Positions 32,836 to 33,514 of a stretch of 33,514 nt of DNA are shown here, in pieces. Each line of letters opens with the position of its first letter. The stretch's first letter is position 1. Where the stretch lies: positions 1 to 33,514 of the forward strand of contig SKLV01000053.1 in NCBI GenBank assembly GCA_007121385.1, in the 5' to 3' direction. The stretch is from Bdellovibrionales bacterium (GTDB taxonomy: Bacteria; Bdellovibrionota; Bdellovibrionia; Bdellovibrionales; UBA1609). The notes beneath the pieces are model-generated. The model searched no databases. It saw nothing but the letters and a program-made list of their open reading frames with translations, and had not been told where the DNA came from. The position numbers and the translations under genes are program-made.

Positions 32836-33514
32836 TGAACAGAGGTCGAAAGACCAAAAATACAGAGCCGGCTTTATTGGTCTGGTCGGTCTCCCCAATG
32901 CGGGAAAAAGCACTCTCACCAATCTCTTGGTGGGGGAAAAGGTCTCTATTGTCACACCCAAGGCTCAAACCACTCGGCAAAGAGTCACGGGCCTTATCAG
33001 TGAGCCCTCAGGGCAAATAGCCCTGGTGGATGCTCCCGGAGTGATTGAGTCTCAGCAGGGTCTCAACTCCTACCTTCAGGACGAGTTTAAGGAGGTGCTG
33101 GCTCAAAGTGATGGACTCCTTTTGCTTTTGGCCAAGGACAGCTCCAACTTGGATTTGATAAAAAAAATGGTGGGAATGATCAAGGACAGCGGCAAGCCCT
33201 GGGCTGTGTTGCTGACTAAAACGGATCTGGAGCTCGGGGATCAGGCCCTGCTTCAGGTGGTGGAGGAGATCCAGGGTCAAGGACCGCCTTTTTTCTCCAT
33301 GTCCTTGCTCAAGCCCAAGCCCGCGGAAGTGAAGGCTTTGAAAGAAGCTCTGCTGCAGATGCTTCCTCTCAGTCCCTCTCCACTTTTTGATTCGGACATC
33401 TACACCACCCAGACCCTCAGGCAAATGGCCGCCGAGCTAGTGAGGGAAAAGGCCTTTGCCCTTCTTCACCAAGAGATTCCCTATGGCCTGGCTGTGCGGA
33501 TTTTGCGCTTTGTG
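32828..33514 (+). CDS. era: GTPase Era, N-terminal part, cut by window edge
   Basis: An open frame of 229 codons from ATG 32828 to the right edge. Era is a GTPase needed for 30S subunit maturation. G1 is GLPNAGKS (residues 21-28), and G2 lies in AQTTRQRV. G3 reads DAPG (68-71) in place of DTPG. G4 reads TKTD (130-133) in place of NKxD, and the G5 region reads FFSMSL. The overall order and spacing fit Era, and the context after rnc supports it. These substitutions may alter nucleotide specificity or affinity. The KH RNA-binding domain is mostly outside the window. Confidence 0.9.
   Translation, partial: MSDEQRSKDQKYRAGFIGLVGLPNAGKSTLTNLLVGEKVSIVTPKAQTTRQRVTGLISEPSGQIALVDAPGVIESQQGLNSYLQDEFKEVLAQSDGLLLLLAKDSSNLDLIKKMVGMIKDSGKPWAVLLTKTDLELGDQALLQVVEEIQGQGPPFFSMSLLKPKPAEVKALKEALLQMLPLSPSPLFDSDIYTTQTLRQMAAELVREKAFALLHQEIPYGLAVRILRFV

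Noticed and set aside
1-33514. CRISPR arrays, insertion sequences, prophage genes, rRNA genes
   Set aside because: No spaced direct repeats, transposase motifs, terminal inverted repeats or rRNA signatures were seen on either strand.

Overview
The window looks like a chromosomal segment of a diderm (LPS-bearing, Gram-negative) bacterium with roughly 50-55% G+C. The evidence for a diderm is a Kdo transferase, an OmpA-type protein and several signal-peptide or lipobox proteins. The mix of secreted proteins of unknown function, PilZ and pseudo-receiver proteins, and a cdaA-cdaR-glmM cluster next to ftsH suggests a Bdellovibrio-like or deltaproteobacterial-type lineage. That assignment is inference from gene content, not a computed placement. 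I see no phage, insertion sequence, CRISPR array or rRNA. Genes are packed tightly: many starts overlap the upstream stop, TTG and GTG starts are common, and all four convergent protein-gene pairs overlap at their 3' ends.

Layout. (1) 1-2422: the 5' part of a minus-strand Kdo transferase gene (waaA, running off the left edge), divergent from acetyl-CoA synthetase (acs). (2) 2419-4920, minus: a pseudo-receiver protein with a sigma-28-like promoter, and an NlpC/P60 hydrolase. (3) 5065-6253: tRNA-Gly(GCC) with its own promoter, then a low-G+C lipoprotein gene that has a C-terminal membrane helix. (4) 6254-11428: pgsA (minus), then a plus-strand run of a secreted SRPBCC-like protein, a PilZ protein, a YbgC-type thioesterase, class II fructose-1,6-bisphosphatase (glpX), a Cys-rich zinc-binding-type protein and an OmpA-family barrel protein. 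(5) 11412-17255: accessory envelope genes, namely a proline-rich von Willebrand-like lipoprotein, a COQ10/RatA-like SRPBCC protein with a small helical partner, a secreted leucine-rich-repeat protein, a secreted unknown, and a secreted six-repeat cysteine protein. (6) 17188-24937, plus: tilS, ftsH, cdaA, cdaR (ybbR), glmM, nnrE-nnrD fusion, tsaE. (7) 24983-28295: a large membrane protein with a His cluster, convergent with a GAF-like protein that has a Pro-rich linker. (8) 28402-33514, plus: cysteine desulfurase, mnmA, mtaB, rnc and the 5' part of era.

How the genes fit together. tRNA maturation is a theme: TilS makes lysidine, TsaE supports t6A synthesis, MtaB methylthiolates t6A, MnmA makes 2-thiouridine, and the desulfurase next to mnmA is the obvious sulfur donor. 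RNase III and Era add rRNA processing and ribosome assembly. CdaA, CdaR and GlmM form the cluster that links c-di-AMP synthesis to cell-wall precursor supply in Firmicutes, here beside FtsH. Envelope functions (WaaA, PgsA, OmpA, NlpC/P60 and the secreted repeat proteins) are scattered through the rest.

The observations most worth a second look are the sigma-28-like promoter of the pseudo-receiver gene, an inverted repeat that abuts the rnc start codon, the secreted C-x4-C-x3-G-W repeat protein, two adjacent palindromes before the His-cluster gene, the low-G+C tRNA-adjacent lipoprotein, and the overlapping convergent gene ends.
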